64,000 bases of DNA from Marinobacterium marinum (GCF_013868415.1 NZ_JACEMT010000054.1:1068-65067), one strand, 5' to 3'; counted from the first letter of the stretch, positions 10,038 to 19,700 are shown. The notes: generated from the letters alone by a model not told the origin. A program made the numbers and translations.

Positions 10038-10238
10038 TTATTCCGCCTCTTCAATCCAGGCCATCTGGATCGCTTCAAGCACTTTTTCGCCGCAATGATC
10101 CGGATCATCGTCGAACTCATCCAGCTCCAGCACCCGGCTGTACAGATCCGGAAAACTGATCTGCAGCGGGTTCACGTCCGGATAGGCCTCATACAGCTCA
10201 ATGGCGATATCGTGCACATCTACCCATTTCAAGCCCAT
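10038..10238 (-). CDS. iscX: Fe-S cluster assembly protein IscX
   Basis: Small acidic protein (66 aa) that binds IscS and tunes cysteine desulfurase activity, possibly with iron. The sequence shows the family pattern: W5-x-D7 near the start, the LYExYPDxNP segment, and acidic runs (DEFDDDPD) ending with ILEAIQ-type helix and WxEE. It is the last gene of the isc operon, 8 nt after fdx and right before the terminator. Confidence 0.95.
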   Translation of the reverse strand: MGLKWVDVHDIAIELYEAYPDVNPLQISFPDLYSRVLELDEFDDDPDHCGEKVLEAIQMAWIEEAE

Positions 10239-10246
10239 ATTTCACC

Positions 10247-10585
10247 TCAGTGCTGTTCTGATACCTGGTTGATCGTATATTTCGGAATCTCGACGACCAG
10301 ATCCTGGTCATCAACCAGTGCCTGACAGCTGAGACGCGACTCGGGCTCAAGTCCCCAGGCCTTGTCCAGCATATCGTCTTCCAGTTCATCCGCTTCATTC
10401 AGAGAATCATAACCTTCACGCACGATGACATGACAGGTTGTGCAGGCACAGGATTTTTCACAGGCATGCTCGATCTCAATACCGTTGGCCAGCGCCAGAT
10501 CACAGATCGACACCCCCGCCTGCGCTTCAACGACCTTGCCCTCGGGACAAAGCTCTTCATGGGGCAGAAAAATAACCTGGGGCAT
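10247..10585 (-). CDS. fdx: ISC-type [2Fe-2S] ferredoxin
   Basis: Electron donor for Fe-S cluster assembly on IscU. In 112 residues the cluster ligands sit at Cys42, Cys48, Cys51 and Cys87, with the extra Cys46 also seen in E. coli Fdx. The ATG overlaps the hscA stop by one base (TAATG), and iscX follows after 8 nt. Confidence 0.97.
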   Translation of the reverse strand: MPQVIFLPHEELCPEGKVVEAQAGVSICDLALANGIEIEHACEKSCACTTCHVIVREGYDSLNEADELEDDMLDKAWGLEPESRLSCQALVDDQDLVVEIPKYTINQVSEQH

Positions 10586-12465
10586 TAACGCGCCTCCTTA
10601 TCAATATCTTCAATCGAATGACCCGACAGCGCACGCGAAATGCTCTGATCCATACGTCGCGAGGCAAAAAAGTCACTGGCCTGAGCCAGAGTTTCCACAC
10701 CCTTCTCGATCGCACGAGGGTCATCACTTCCCAGCGTCGCTTCCAAGGTCGCAATTGCCTGCTCCAGCAACTGATGCTCATCAGTCGTCAACAGCTCACC
10801 ATCCTGCAATATCGCCGCTTGCAGGGCCGAGATGATACGCTCGGCCTCCACCTGCTGCTCACGCAGGCTGCGTGCCTCAAGATCTTCGTTCGCATGGCTG
10901 TAGGATTCTTTCAGCATGCGCGTAATCTCATCATCGCTGAGACCATACGAAGGCTTGACCTGGATACTGCTTCGGGCACCTGTGGATAACTCTTCCGCAG
11001 ACACATTCAACAACCCATCGGCATCGACCTGGAAAGCCACTCGAACCTTGGCCGCTCCGGCCGCCATCGGCGGAATGTCACGCAACAGGAAACGCGCCAA
11101 AGAACGGCAGTCCTGAACCAGCTCACGCTCGCCCTGAACAACATGGATCACCATAGCCGTCTGGCCGTCCTGATAAGTCGTAAATTCCTGTGCTCGCGCA
11201 ACCGGGATCACCGTATTGCGATGGATAATCTTTTCGACCAGTCCACCCATGGTTTCCAGCCCCAGCGACAACGGAATCACGTCCAGTAGCAGCATATCGC
11301 TGTCCGGCTTGTTACCGACCAGAACATCCGCCTGCAGGGCTGCACCTATAGCTACCACGCGATCAGGATCGATATCGATATGCGGCGTACGACCGAAGAA
11401 TTCGCCAACCGATGTACGCACCAGCGGCACTCGGGTCGATCCGCCTACCATGACCACTTCGGCCACTTCGTCCGCTGCCACGCCGGCGTCCTTCAGGGCA
11501 CGGCGACAGGTTCTCAAGGTGCGCTTGATCAGCGACTGAATCAGGGCATCGAAATGTTCTCGACTGACATCGACGCTGAATTCTCGACCACCCAGACATA
11601 CTACTTCGGTGACCTGGGGCTCGTCCGTCAAGCGCTCCTTGATACGACGCGCCAGTGTCGTCAAGGCACGTGCAGAAGACGCATCAAGCGCATCTCCCAA
11701 ACCGGACTGCAGCAACAGATTCTCGGCCAAAAGGCGGTCAAAATCATCACCACCCAGCGCCGTATCCCCACCGGTAGCCAGCACCTCGAATACACCTCGA
11801 TTCAAACGCAGAATGGAGATATCAAAGGTGCCGCCGCCCAGGTCATAAACCGCGATGACACCTTCTTCCTGCTGGTCCAGGCCATAGGCAACGGCCGCCG
11901 CGGTCGGCTCATTCAACAGGCGCAGCACTTTCAGACCGGCCAACTGAGCCGCATCCTTGGTTGCCTGACGCTGAGCGTCATCAAAATAGGCCGGCACCGT
12001 AATGACGACACCCTCAAGCTCGCCCCCCAAAGAGGCACGCGCACGCTCGGCCAGAGTCGATAAAATATCAGCGGACACTTCCACCGGGCTCTTATCACCG
12101 GCAGCCGTCTGCAGATAGGGCATTGCCGACTCGGAGATCGTAAAGCGATACGGCAGCTCATCGCCCAATCCCTTGATGTCGTCAACACCACGCCCCATCA
12201 GCCGCTTGACCGACAGTATCGTGTTATAAGGGTCTTGCGATGCCTGAGCCAGCGCCTCGCCACCAACACAAGGGGGCAGCCCTTCACGGTAACGCACAAC
12301 AGAAGGGAGCAGGTGACGACCGCCTTCATCAGCCAGCGTCACCGCTTCGCCACTGCGCACCGTTGCAACCAGTGAATTGGTGGTACCCAAATCAATACCC
12401 ACCGCGAGCTTACGCGCATGCGGCTCCGGGCTTTGTCCGGGCTCAGCTATTTGCAGTAATGCCAT
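10585..12465 (-). CDS. hscA: Fe-S assembly Hsp70 chaperone HscA
   Basis: Specialised Hsp70 that, with HscB, drives cluster transfer from IscU by recognising its LPPVK motif. The protein has the nucleotide-binding signature [12 protein letters not shown] near its N-terminus, the [12 protein letters not shown] phosphate segment, the [12 protein letters not shown] motif, and then a substrate-binding and lid region. The ATG at 12463-12465 ([10 protein letters not shown]) is preceded by GGAAG at good spacing and gives 626 aa. A longer in-frame extension reads back into hscB and is rejected. It starts 10 nt after hscB. Confidence 0.97.
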   Translation of the reverse strand: MALLQIAEPGQSPEPHARKLAVGIDLGTTNSLVATVRSGEAVTLADEGGRHLLPSVVRYREGLPPCVGGEALAQASQDPYNTILSVKRLMGRGVDDIKGLGDELPYRFTISESAMPYLQTAAGDKSPVEVSADILSTLAERARASLGGELEGVVITVPAYFDDAQRQATKDAAQLAGLKVLRLLNEPTAAAVAYGLDQQEEGVIAVYDLGGGTFDISILRLNRGVFEVLATGGDTALGGDDFDRLLAENLLLQSGLGDALDASSARALTTLARRIKERLTDEPQVTEVVCLGGREFSVDVSREHFDALIQSLIKRTLRTCRRALKDAGVAADEVAEVVMVGGSTRVPLVRTSVGEFFGRTPHIDIDPDRVVAIGAALQADVLVGNKPDSDMLLLDVIPLSLGLETMGGLVEKIIHRNTVIPVARAQEFTTYQDGQTAMVIHVVQGERELVQDCRSLARFLLRDIPPMAAGAAKVRVAFQVDADGLLNVSAEELSTGARSSIQVKPSYGLSDDEITRMLKESYSHANEDLEARSLREQQVEAERIISALQAAILQDGELLTTDEHQLLEQAIATLEATLGSDDPRAIEKGVETLAQASDFFASRRMDQSISRALSGHSIEDIDKEAR

Positions 12466-12475
12466 AGAACTTCCG

Positions 12476-13006
12476 TTAATCGTCGAACAGTCTGTCTTCC
12501 AGCGCTTCGATATCCTGCTGCAGCTTGCAGGCAAACTGCATTTTACGCACCAGCACTTCCGCATCGTCCATCCGGCTCGCCTGCCAGGCCGCTGAAAAGG
12601 CCTCCTGCAAGCGGTTCAGCTCATGGCCAACATGCGCCTGCAAGGCATCCATTTCGGCCTCGGGATCGGCGTGATTGGCAGCCTCGGCCGCACGTTCACG
12701 CAGTTCCATCTGCTCCATCAGGAACATGGGGTCCAGCTGTGCACGGGAATCGGACAAGGTATCAATCCCGTTCAGGGACAGCAGGTACTGCGCGCGTTTC
12801 AGCGGCGACTTCAAAGTCGTCAGCGCTTCGTTCAGATAGGCCGCATACTGCTCGGCCAAGCGTTGTTCTCGATCAGACTGATGTGAATGTCTATCCGGGT
12901 GGACCTGCTTTTGCAGTTCGCGGTAACGTTCGCCAAGCCGGGTTTGATCCACCTCGAAATCGACTGGCAGGCCGAGAAATTCGAAGTAGTTACGCGTAAT
13001 ATCCAT
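12476..13006 (-). CDS. hscB: Fe-S assembly J-domain co-chaperone HscB
   Basis: J-type co-chaperone that delivers IscU to HscA and stimulates its ATPase. It has 176 residues from the ATG at 13004-13006. The J-domain HPD tripeptide is at about 36-38, followed by the three-helix IscU-binding domain ([14 protein letters not shown]). The TTG one codon earlier would put GAGG too close; the ATG has GAGG at 7-nt spacing. It lies 28 nt after iscA. Confidence 0.96.
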   Translation of the reverse strand: MDITRNYFEFLGLPVDFEVDQTRLGERYRELQKQVHPDRHSHQSDREQRLAEQYAAYLNEALTTLKSPLKRAQYLLSLNGIDTLSDSRAQLDPMFLMEQMELRERAAEAANHADPEAEMDALQAHVGHELNRLQEAFSAAWQASRMDDAEVLVRKMQFACKLQQDIEALEDRLFDD

Positions 13007-13034
13007 CAACCGGCCTCACTGACTGCAACGCTTG

Positions 13035-13358
13035 TTAAATGTTAAAACTTTCACCACAGCCGCACTCGCTGCGTACATTCGGGTTGCTGAACTTGAACCC
13101 TTCATTCAAACCTTCGCGAACAAAGTCCAGCTCAGTTCCGTCGAGATAAGCCAGGCTTTTGGGGTCGATCACTACCTTGACACCCCCGAATTCGAACACC
13201 TGGTCATCTGCTTCGCTCGTATCAACAAACTCAAGCACATAGGCCATGCCCGAGCAGCCCGAGGTCCTGACGCCAAGACGAATGCCCTCACCGTGCCCGC
13301 GTTTTTCAAGATAGCGCGCGACATGGTCAATCGCGGCCTGTGTCATGCTAATTGCCAT
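13035..13358 (-). CDS. iscA: A-type Fe-S carrier IscA
   Basis: Fe-S cluster carrier that passes clusters to apo-proteins. Its 107 residues contain the three conserved cysteines, one in TSGCSGMAY and two in the C-terminal [13 protein letters not shown]-type Shine-Dalgarno precedes the ATG, and a strong palindromic hairpin (13372-13390) sits just upstream of it in the iscU-iscA gap. Confidence 0.97.
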   Translation of the reverse strand: MAISMTQAAIDHVARYLEKRGHGEGIRLGVRTSGCSGMAYVLEFVDTSEADDQVFEFGGVKVVIDPKSLAYLDGTELDFVREGLNEGFKFSNPNVRSECGCGESFNI

Positions 13359-13371
13359 AATTACCCCATTC

Positions 13372-13390
13372 GCGGGGGCCAGGCCCCCGC
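13372..13390 (-). repeat. Perfect palindromic hairpin in the iscU-iscA gap
   Basis: Nine-base arms (GCGGGGGCC/GGCCCCCGC) around a single central base, ending about 13 nt before the iscA ATG and 7 nt after the iscU stop. There is no T-run, so it is unlikely to terminate. It may protect or cleave the mRNA, or modulate iscA translation. I saw no second copy in the window. Confidence 0.7.
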
Positions 13391-13397
13391 TACGGTG

Positions 13398-13781
13398 TCA
13401 CTTCTGCTGTTTCTTGCGGTAATCGTCAACCGCAGCCTTGATCGCATCCTCTGCCAATACCGAGCAGTGGATTTTCACCGGCGGTAACGCCAGCTCTTCA
13501 GCGATCTGAGAGTTTTTCAACTCAGATGCCTGATCCAGAGTCATCCCCTTGACCCACTCGGTCACCAGGGAGCTGGACGCGATGGCCGAACCACAGCCAT
13601 AGGTCTTGAAGCGCGCATCTTCAATAACGCCTTCATCACTTACCTTGATCTGCAGACGCATCACGTCGCCACAGGCCGGAGCACCGACCATACCGGTACC
13701 GACGTTCGCATCATCCGCATCCATTTTACCGACATTGCGCGGATTTTCGTAATGATCAATAACCTGTTCACTATAAGCCAT
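13398..13781 (-). CDS. iscU: Fe-S cluster scaffold protein IscU
   Basis: Scaffold on which [2Fe-2S] and [4Fe-4S] clusters are built with IscS sulfur. The 127-residue protein has the three ligand cysteines Cys37, Cys63 and Cys106, Asp39, and the HscA recognition motif LPPVK at 99-103. The start at 13779-13781 has a perfect GGAGG 7 nt upstream; a longer in-frame reading is rejected. It follows iscS by 28 nt. Confidence 0.98.
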   Translation of the reverse strand: MAYSEQVIDHYENPRNVGKMDADDANVGTGMVGAPACGDVMRLQIKVSDEGVIEDARFKTYGCGSAIASSSLVTEWVKGMTLDQASELKNSQIAEELALPPVKIHCSVLAEDAIKAAVDDYRKKQQK

Positions 13782-13809
13782 GATAAACCTCCAAAACGTC
13801 TTCGGGACC

Positions 13810-15024
13810 TTAGTGGTGGACCCACTCAACCTTGCTCAGATCTACACCGTCTTTATACATATCCCAAAGCGGCGACAGTTCACGCAACTTACTGACCGCA
13901 TTGCGGACCTGTTCGATGGCGTAGTCCACCTCTTCCTCGGTCGTAAAGCGACCCAGAGAAAAACGGATGGAACTGTGCGCCAGTTCGTCATTCAGGCCCA
14001 GCGCACGCAGCACATAGGACGGCTCCAGGCTGGCCGATGTACAGGCAGAACCCGAAGACACTGCCAGATCCTTGATCGACATCAGCAGCGACTCACCTTC
14101 GACAAAAGCGAAGCTGATATTCAAAACACCCGGTACATTGTGCTCGGCAGAACCGTTCAGATGCACCTCTTCCATATCCTGAACACCATCCCACAGACGC
14201 TGACGCAGCGCTTCCAGACGCGCCGTTTCAGCCGCCATTTCCTCGCCCGCGATCCGGAAGGCCTCGCCCATACCGACAATCTGATGGGTCGGCAAGGTAC
14301 CCGAACGCATGCCGCGCTCATGACCGCCACCATGAATCAAAGCTTCCAGACGTACACGCGGCTTGCGGCGCACATACAGCGCACCCACACCTTTGGGACC
14401 ATAGATCTTGTGTGCGCACACGGACATGAGATCAACTTTCATTTCATTCAGATCGATTGGCAACTTGCCAGCACTCTGTGCCGCATCCACATGAAACAGC
14501 ACACCGTTGGCGCGCGTAACTTCACCAATGGCCGCAATATCCGTCACGGTACCGATTTCGTTGTTCACGTGCATCAGCGATACCAGGATGGTGTCTTCGC
14601 GCAGAGCATCAGTCACCTGCTGAGCCGTAATCAGACCATCACTGTCCGGTTCCAGGTAGGTCACTTCAAAGCCTTCACGCTCCAGCTGACGACAGGGATC
14701 CAATACAGCCTTGTGCTCGATCTTGGAGGTGATGATGTGCTTGCCCTTCTTGCTGTAGAAGTGCGCCACACCCTTGATCGCCAGGTTATCGGATTCCGTA
14801 GCACCGGAAGTCCAAACGATCTCGCGGGGATCGGCCCCCAGCAAATCGGCCACCTGTCGACGTGCAGCTTCCACCGCTTCTTCGGCTTTCCAGCCAAACA
14901 GATGCGAACGTGAAGCCGGGTTACCAAAGTTACCGTCGGGAGTCAGACACTGCATCATCAGGTCTGCTACTCGAGGGTCAACCGGTGTTGTTGCGGCGTA
15001 ATCTAGGTAGATCGGCAGTTTCAT
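13810..15024 (-). CDS. iscS: Cysteine desulfurase IscS
   Basis: PLP enzyme that takes sulfur from cysteine for Fe-S clusters, tRNA thiolation and cofactors. The protein is 404 aa, the same as E. coli. The PLP lysine is Lys206 in AHKIYGPKG and the persulfide-forming Cys328 is in SSGSACTS, on the mobile loop. Two adjacent ATGs exist; the second (15022-15024) gives [10 protein letters not shown] as in E. coli and has GGAG at 7-nt spacing. Confidence 0.98.
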   Translation of the reverse strand: MKLPIYLDYAATTPVDPRVADLMMQCLTPDGNFGNPASRSHLFGWKAEEAVEAARRQVADLLGADPREIVWTSGATESDNLAIKGVAHFYSKKGKHIITSKIEHKAVLDPCRQLEREGFEVTYLEPDSDGLITAQQVTDALREDTILVSLMHVNNEIGTVTDIAAIGEVTRANGVLFHVDAAQSAGKLPIDLNEMKVDLMSVCAHKIYGPKGVGALYVRRKPRVRLEALIHGGGHERGMRSGTLPTHQIVGMGEAFRIAGEEMAAETARLEALRQRLWDGVQDMEEVHLNGSAEHNVPGVLNISFAFVEGESLLMSIKDLAVSSGSACTSASLEPSYVLRALGLNDELAHSSIRFSLGRFTTEEEVDYAIEQVRNAVSKLRELSPLWDMYKDGVDLSKVEWVHH

Positions 15025-15044
15025 CATCTCTCTCCAAAAAAACT

Positions 15045-15539
15045 CTACACAGCGACCTTAGGGCTCACTGGTTGTTCTGTACTACTGGCGATCAGCTGCT
15101 CCACCTGACGCTGCTGACGACCAGCCACTTCCTGCACATCACGTCGCTCAACCAGGTCGGCCAGACTGATACTGCTCAGGAAGCTGTGAATCTGCTCACT
15201 CAGGTCACACCACAAGTGATGCGTCAGGCAAACCTCGCCACCCTGACAGTTACCACTGTGTTGGCAACCGGTCGCATCGACCGACTCGTTCACCGCGTCG
15301 ATGACCTCCGCCACCTTGATGCTGGCCTGCTCGCGTTTCAGCTGATAACCGCCACCCGGACCACGTACACTACGCACCAATTCGTTGCGACGCAGCTTGG
15401 CAAACAGCTGCTCCAGGTAGGACAACGAAATGCCCTGACGCTCGGAAATATCAGCCAGACTGATCGGCCCTTTGCCATCATGCAGCGCCAGATCCAGCAT
15501 CGCTGTCACGGCATATCGCCCTTTTGTTGTCAATCGCAT
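15045..15539 (-). CDS. iscR: Rrf2-family regulator IscR
   Basis: Fe-S sensing transcription factor that, with a [2Fe-2S] cluster, represses its own operon and without it controls other genes. From the ATG at 15537-15539 it has 164 residues: an N-terminal winged helix ([18 protein letters not shown]), then the cluster ligands Cys92, Cys98, Cys104 and His107 with the usual C-x5-C-x5-C spacing. It is the first gene of the isc operon and has a consensus-like IscR site over its promoter, so autoregulation is likely. Confidence 0.97.
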   Translation of the reverse strand: MRLTTKGRYAVTAMLDLALHDGKGPISLADISERQGISLSYLEQLFAKLRRNELVRSVRGPGGGYQLKREQASIKVAEVIDAVNESVDATGCQHSGNCQGGEVCLTHHLWCDLSEQIHSFLSSISLADLVERRDVQEVAGRQQRQVEQLIASSTEQPVSPKVAV

Positions 15540-15575
15540 AGTATTCCTCATACTCACGCTCTACAGCATGTGCAC

Positions 15576-15604
15576 ATTATGCGATTCCCTACTAATTCAG
15601 TCAA
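15576..15604 (-). promoter_or_regulatory. iscR promoter
   Basis: Minus strand: -35 TTGACT at 15599-15604, 17-nt spacer, -10 CATAAT at 15576-15581, about 37 nt before the iscR ATG. The -35 merges with the left half of the IscR site, as at the E. coli isc promoter, and it lies only 1 nt from or within the end of cysE. Confidence 0.75.
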
Positions 15605-15608
15605 CTAT
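15584..15608 (-). promoter_or_regulatory. Putative type 1 IscR binding site
   Basis: On the minus strand the box begins ATAGTTGACT and ends AGTAGGGAAT, matching the layout of the type 1 IscR motif (left half ATAxxTTGACT, right half AGTCxxGTAT-like). It covers the -35 and the spacer, so bound [2Fe-2S]-IscR would block RNA polymerase. It overlaps the cysE stop codon (15605-15607). Confidence 0.65.
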
Positions 15609-16462
15609 TTAACCGACTCGTTCCCTCGGTCTTTCGCTGCGCCCGATGATGCAGCAACCTCTTCGACTGCCGCATCACCGGACAAGACACTACCGGCATC
15701 ATCAACCGCCGCCTCGAAATCCGAAGACTTCAATTCCGGCAGCTGCTCATCACAATAGTTTGGTTTTAATTCGCACAGGACCTTGCCCATGGTTTCAACC
15801 TTATGATCCATCGCCTGTATGTGATCAAGCAGGCACCGAATTGCATGCGCAACCGGGTCGGACACCTCACGTGTTACCGCATAGGCATCAAACCCGACCT
15901 TATCGGCCATTTCGCGACGCTTCTGCTCTTCCGGCGTGACCTCTTCAGGCTGACGCTTGATGATCCGCCCCGGTATGCCAACCACAGTGGCCTCTTCCGG
16001 CACATCTCGCGTCACGACCGCATTTGATCCCACACGAGCGCCGGCACCAATTGTAATCGGTCCCAGCACCTTGGCACCGGCACCACAGACCACATTATCG
16101 CCCAGTGTCGGGTGGCGCTTACCTTTGTTCCAGGTCGTCCCCCCCAACGTCACGCCATGATACAGAGTGACATCGTCGCCAATTTCAGCCGTTTCACCGA
16201 TCACCACTCCCATACCGTGGTCGATGAAAAAGCGCCGCCCGATTGTAGCCCCCGGATGGATTTCAATACCGGTAAACCAGCGTGCCAGGTTGGACAGCGT
16301 ACGCGCCAGCCATTTGAAATTGCGGCGCCAGAACGCATTGGCAAGGCGGTGAAACCAGATAGCATGCAGGCCCGGATAGGTCGTCAACACTTCAAAGGTG
16401 TTGCGCGCCGCCGGGTCACGATGAAAAACGGACGCAATATCTTCACGTATCTGCTTAAACAT
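15605..16462 (-). CDS. cysE: Serine O-acetyltransferase
   Basis: Makes O-acetylserine from serine and acetyl-CoA, the committed step of cysteine synthesis. The 285-residue protein has a helical N-terminus ([13 protein letters not shown]) and a left-handed beta-helix of hexapeptide repeats (about 65-180, with [20 protein letters not shown]), then a long variable C-terminus. The ATG at 16460-16462 lies inside the end of trmJ (8-nt overlap); a longer in-frame extension has no family support. Its place before iscR links cysteine supply with sulfur mobilisation by IscS. Confidence 0.95.
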   Translation of the reverse strand: MFKQIREDIASVFHRDPAARNTFEVLTTYPGLHAIWFHRLANAFWRRNFKWLARTLSNLARWFTGIEIHPGATIGRRFFIDHGMGVVIGETAEIGDDVTLYHGVTLGGTTWNKGKRHPTLGDNVVCGAGAKVLGPITIGAGARVGSNAVVTRDVPEEATVVGIPGRIIKRQPEEVTPEEQKRREMADKVGFDAYAVTREVSDPVAHAIRCLLDHIQAMDHKVETMGKVLCELKPNYCDEQLPELKSSDFEAAVDDAGSVLSGDAAVEEVAASSGAAKDRGNESVK

Positions 16463-17216
16463 GATCGTTCCCATTCTTTTCTGCAGATTCCATTTTGCGC
16501 TCAACCGCTTTCAGGATGCCACGCAGCACATTCACTTCAACCTTATCGGGCACGGCACGCTGCAACAGACGACGCAAGCGCGGCATCAACTGGCGCGGGT
16601 TGTCGGGATCAAGAAAGTCGATTTTGACCAGCGTTCGTTCCAGATGCTCAAACATCAGCTCCAGTTCACGCTGCTCCGCCAGTTCGATATCCCACTGGGT
16701 GCCCCACTGCGGTTTTTCACCGGCCTGATCGGCCAATTCGGCCATGCGCAACTCGTAACTGATCACCTGAACCGCTGCCGCGATATTCAGTGAACTGAAA
16801 CTTTCAACTGCCGGGATATGTACATGATGATGACAGCGCTGCAGTTCCTCATTGGTCAGGCCGCGATCTTCGCGACCAAACATGATCGCAACCTTCGCCT
16901 TGCCCTTGAGCGGGGCAGCAATTGCAGCCAGCTCACGCGGATCGACCAGCGGCCAGGGGATATGCCGCTCGCGTGCACTGGTACCGAACACCAGCTCACA
17001 ATCGGCAAGGGCCTCGTCTATCGATGCAACGACCTGTGCAGACTCAAGCACATCAGTCGCCCCCGAGGCACGCGCATCGGCGTCAGGGTGCGGGAACAGT
17101 TTGGGACTTACCAGGCAAAGGTCACTCAGTCCCATGTTTTTCATGGCTCGGGCCACACCCCCGATATTGCCGGGATGCGTGGTGTTCACCAGTACAATAC
17201 GAATATGTTCAGACAT
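16455..17216 (-). CDS. trmJ: tRNA (cytidine/uridine-2'-O-)-methyltransferase TrmJ
   Basis: SPOUT-class enzyme methylating the ribose of residue 32 in the tRNA anticodon loop. The 253-residue protein shows the SpoU signatures: [20 protein letters not shown] (motif 1), [14 protein letters not shown] (motif 2) and [17 protein letters not shown] (motif 3, the knotted SAM site). A C-terminal helical extension matches TrmJ rather than other SpoU proteins. It overlaps cysE and is divergent from suhB, which shares the 128-nt intergenic region. Confidence 0.95.
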   Translation of the reverse strand: MSEHIRIVLVNTTHPGNIGGVARAMKNMGLSDLCLVSPKLFPHPDADARASGATDVLESAQVVASIDEALADCELVFGTSARERHIPWPLVDPRELAAIAAPLKGKAKVAIMFGREDRGLTNEELQRCHHHVHIPAVESFSSLNIAAAVQVISYELRMAELADQAGEKPQWGTQWDIELAEQRELELMFEHLERTLVKIDFLDPDNPRQLMPRLRRLLQRAVPDKVEVNVLRGILKAVERKMESAEKNGNDHV

Positions 17217-17344
17217 GGAGTAACGCCGTCAAAAGTCCGATATTCTATCAGAACATGATTGAGATGCAGACCACCTGTTCAGCGCGGCGGCCGTCTGAGC
17301 TACAATAGACCTTTGACAACCATGAAAACTGGACACCTACACTG

Positions 17345-18160
17345 ATGCAACCAATGGTTAATATTGCCCTGCGCGCGGCCCGGCTCGCAGGCGAACAGGT
17401 TTCACGCGGGCTTGAACGCCTGGACCTGATCAAATCCGAACAGGCCGATGTCGCAAAGTTCATCAGTGAGCTCTGCATTCAGGCCGAACGCACCCTCGTT
17501 AACAGCATTCAGAAAGCCTATCCGCAGCACAGCCTTATCGGCGAATACAGCGGACAGCACCCGGCTATTGGCGAAGGCCCCGGTAACTGCGAGTGGCATA
17601 TCAGCCCTCTGGACAGCCTGACCAACTTTTCCAATGCCCTGCCGATGTTTGCCCTGAGCCTCACCGGATATGTCAACGGCAAGGCGGAACACTGCGTCAT
17701 TCTGAATCCGATGTTCGGCGAAGAGTTCACCGCCAGCCGTGGCAAGGGAGCACAGCTGAACGGTAAGCGACTGCGCGTCAGCAACCGCACATCACTGGAA
17801 GGGGCCGTCATCGGCACGGGATACCATGCGCGTCACAGTGACAAGCCTTGGATGGAGTCACACGCACGCATGATGCAGCAGGTCATGCAGGCAGGTGCCA
17901 CGCTGCACAGCAATGGCTCGCCGGTTCTCAGCCTGGCCTATACCGCTGCCGGCCGTCTGGACGGCTTCTACCAGATCGGTCTGAGCCAGACCGAACTGTC
18001 TGCCGGCCTGCTGCTGATCCGCGAAGCGGGCGGCCTGGTGGGCGACTTCTCCGGCGGCAACAAGTACAGCGAACACGGCAACCTGGTTTCCGGCAACACC
18101 AAGATCCTCAAGGCCCTGCTGCGCACTCTGCACCCGGCAACGGCCGAAGCACTGCGCTGA
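17345..18160 (+). CDS. suhB: SuhB (inositol monophosphatase fold) with degenerate metal site
   Basis: SuhB family protein of 271 residues with the family start MQPMVNIALRAARLAG and conserved FTASRGKGAQLNG and EAGGLVGDF segments. Active-site residues differ from the family: the second Glu of GEES is Tyr68, WxIDPLDGTTNF reads WHISPLDSLTNF (metal Asp replaced by Ser87, Gly by Ser91, Thr by Leu92), and the late WDxAAG reads TELSAG (Asp to Glu217). Only Glu67 and Asp90 remain of the classic ligands, so phosphatase activity is doubtful. In E. coli SuhB is a boxA-dependent antitermination factor at rRNA operons and does not need catalysis for this. It is followed by a terminator. The fold is certain; the loss of catalysis is inferred. 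Confidence 0.93.
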   Translation: MQPMVNIALRAARLAGEQVSRGLERLDLIKSEQADVAKFISELCIQAERTLVNSIQKAYPQHSLIGEYSGQHPAIGEGPGNCEWHISPLDSLTNFSNALPMFALSLTGYVNGKAEHCVILNPMFGEEFTASRGKGAQLNGKRLRVSNRTSLEGAVIGTGYHARHSDKPWMESHARMMQQVMQAGATLHSNGSPVLSLAYTAAGRLDGFYQIGLSQTELSAGLLLIREAGGLVGDFSGGNKYSEHGNLVSGNTKILKALLRTLHPATAEALR

Positions 18161-18181
18161 TTAGCAGCTGTTGGTTACAAT

Positions 18182-18212
18182 AAAAAAGCCGCATCATGAA
18201 TGCGGCTTTTTT
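18182..18212 (+). terminator. Terminator of suhB
   Basis: Thirteen-base arms (AAAAAAGCCGCAT/ATGCGGCTTTTTT) around a 5-nt loop, 21 nt after the suhB stop. It is symmetrical and could also stop transcription leaving the IS element on the minus strand. Confidence 0.92.
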
Positions 18213-18240
18213 CGTCTTACGCCTACAGTAATGAACCCGG

Positions 18241-19275
18241 TCAAAACCGATACTGTGCCGATGCCCGGATGCGCGGGTCACGCTGACGATCTTCCGACAA
18301 CGCATCGCTGTCACGTCCCGTATGGTTATAAGGACGCTTGCTAAAAAGCTCTGGGTGGGTTTTGTACCACTCCTTCATCGCCATAATGGGCGGCCTGGAC
18401 TTCAGCGCGGACTGCGGCAGTTGATGATTATATAAATGCACATAGCGTAGCAAGGTTTGCTCCAGATCTTCACGGCTATCGAAGTGGTGGGTCTTAAGCA
18501 CATCGGCTATACGCCCGTTGAAACGCTCCACCATGCCATTGGTTTGGGGCGTTCTGGGCTTGGTCAGGCGGTGCTCAATCCCCAAGTCAGAGCAGAGGCG
18601 GTCGAACTCATGATTGCCGCTGGGATCTCGCGCTTTTGAGTGAAACAGGCGGTCGGTAAATTCCTTACCGTTGTCCGTCAAGATATGCGTGATCTTGATA
18701 GGTGTGGCCTGCTGAAGGCTGTCCAGGAAACGCCGAGCCGTCGCTGCCGTTTTATTCGGATGGATCTGCACAAAGACCCAGCGGGTGGCACGATCAATAG
18801 CCACAAACAAGTATCGACGCTTGGTCTCATCCGCCATTTGCGGCAAGTACTTGACGTCGATATGGAAGAATCCGGGCTGATAGGCCTTGAACGTCTTGGG
18901 GGCCGGTTTAGGCGCCTTGGGCTTGAGGTCATTCAGGTTACTGACCCCGTGGCGGCGCAGGCAGCGGTCCAGACCAGAACGGGATACCTTGTCGCAGAGA
19001 AATTCTTTGACGGCCGCTAGCAGGTCATCCAGAGATAGCAGCAGTTGTGTGCGCAAGTAGACGACGATCGCCTCCTGAGCCGGTGTCAGGTGCGTTTGCA
19101 GTCGATGCGGTGTGTGCGAGCGGTCTTCCGTGCTGGAACGGCTGCGCCACTTGCGGACGGTTGCCTCGCTGATGCCATACTGCCGGGCCAGTTCGCGGAC
19201 AGGCTTGGTACTTGCTGCCAGTTCTTCACGAATGGCGGGGGTGGTGCGTGCCCGTTTATGCAAAGATACCATCAT
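18241..19275 (-). CDS. IS481-family DDE transposase
   Basis: Transposase of 344 residues. The N-terminus has a helix-turn-helix (PVRELARQYGISEATVRKWR, about 26-45), and the rve-type integrase core carries the catalytic residues Asp140 (FHIDVKYL), Asp201 (LTDNGKEF) and Glu250 (MVERFNGR). The C-terminus has the usual YNxxLPQSALK segment. Two ATGs are adjacent at the start, with GGAGA upstream. The frame is intact, so the element may be active. The last few codons may lie outside the element proper. Confidence 0.92.
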   Translation of the reverse strand: MMVSLHKRARTTPAIREELAASTKPVRELARQYGISEATVRKWRSRSSTEDRSHTPHRLQTHLTPAQEAIVVYLRTQLLLSLDDLLAAVKEFLCDKVSRSGLDRCLRRHGVSNLNDLKPKAPKPAPKTFKAYQPGFFHIDVKYLPQMADETKRRYLFVAIDRATRWVFVQIHPNKTAATARRFLDSLQQATPIKITHILTDNGKEFTDRLFHSKARDPSGNHEFDRLCSDLGIEHRLTKPRTPQTNGMVERFNGRIADVLKTHHFDSREDLEQTLLRYVHLYNHQLPQSALKSRPPIMAMKEWYKTHPELFSKRPYNHTGRDSDALSEDRQRDPRIRASAQYRF

Positions 19276-19391
19276 GTCGGCTGATCTCCCTGTGCTTGCT
19301 GGATGAACTGCTCAATGGCGCGCTGCATGACGTCACGAGCAATGAACCAAGGATAACGCTTTTGGCTTATGTGATCATCCGGGATGCGACA
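18254..19391 (-). mobile_element. IS481-family-like insertion sequence (ends approximate)
   Basis: A single transposase gene fills the element. The suggested ends are imperfect inverted repeats: TGTGCCGATGCCCGGATG reading in from 18254, and TGTCGCATCCCGGATG reading in from 19391 on the minus strand. They share TGT and CCCGGATG, followed by TCAC further in. The left end would lie inside the last codons of the transposase. No clear target duplication is visible. It sits between the suhB and purA terminators, where it breaks no gene. Confidence 0.6.
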
Positions 19392-19700
19392 CTTAGTATT
19401 TCGAATAAAAACAGATAAATAATATTACAAATTAAATATATGTTTCGTTTTGGATACAATCATTGCATTGATTATCATACACATGTTTTGATCTGATTCT
19501 AAGTCCTGCCCTGTCATCCAAGCTCGAAAGGCAAATGGACAACATAAAGTCAAAATCAGATCAGGTCTTTGCTGCAAGGTCATTCCGTTCAGCAAAGGTC
19601 TGCAAATACAAAAATGATCAGAGCCGGATATGAGACACCATCTGGTCAAGTTGAACAAGCGCTTCACACGGTTCGAGAGAACCGACGGAAAACTGAAAAA
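19392..19700. other. AT-rich intergenic region between IS and purA terminator
   Basis: This stretch of about 300 nt is clearly AT-rich compared with its surroundings. A 97-codon frame on the minus strand (19425-19718) has no recognisable domain and is probably chance. I see no RNA gene or confident promoter in it. Confidence 0.5.

Noticed and set aside
12466-12564. Longer HscA start
   Set aside because: The added residues lie in hscB, and no Hsp70 has such an N-terminus; the ATG at 12465 has a ribosome site.
17345-18160. suhB as a broken pseudogene
   Set aside because: The frame is full length, most of the family sequence is conserved, and it has a terminator; only the catalytic site is changed.
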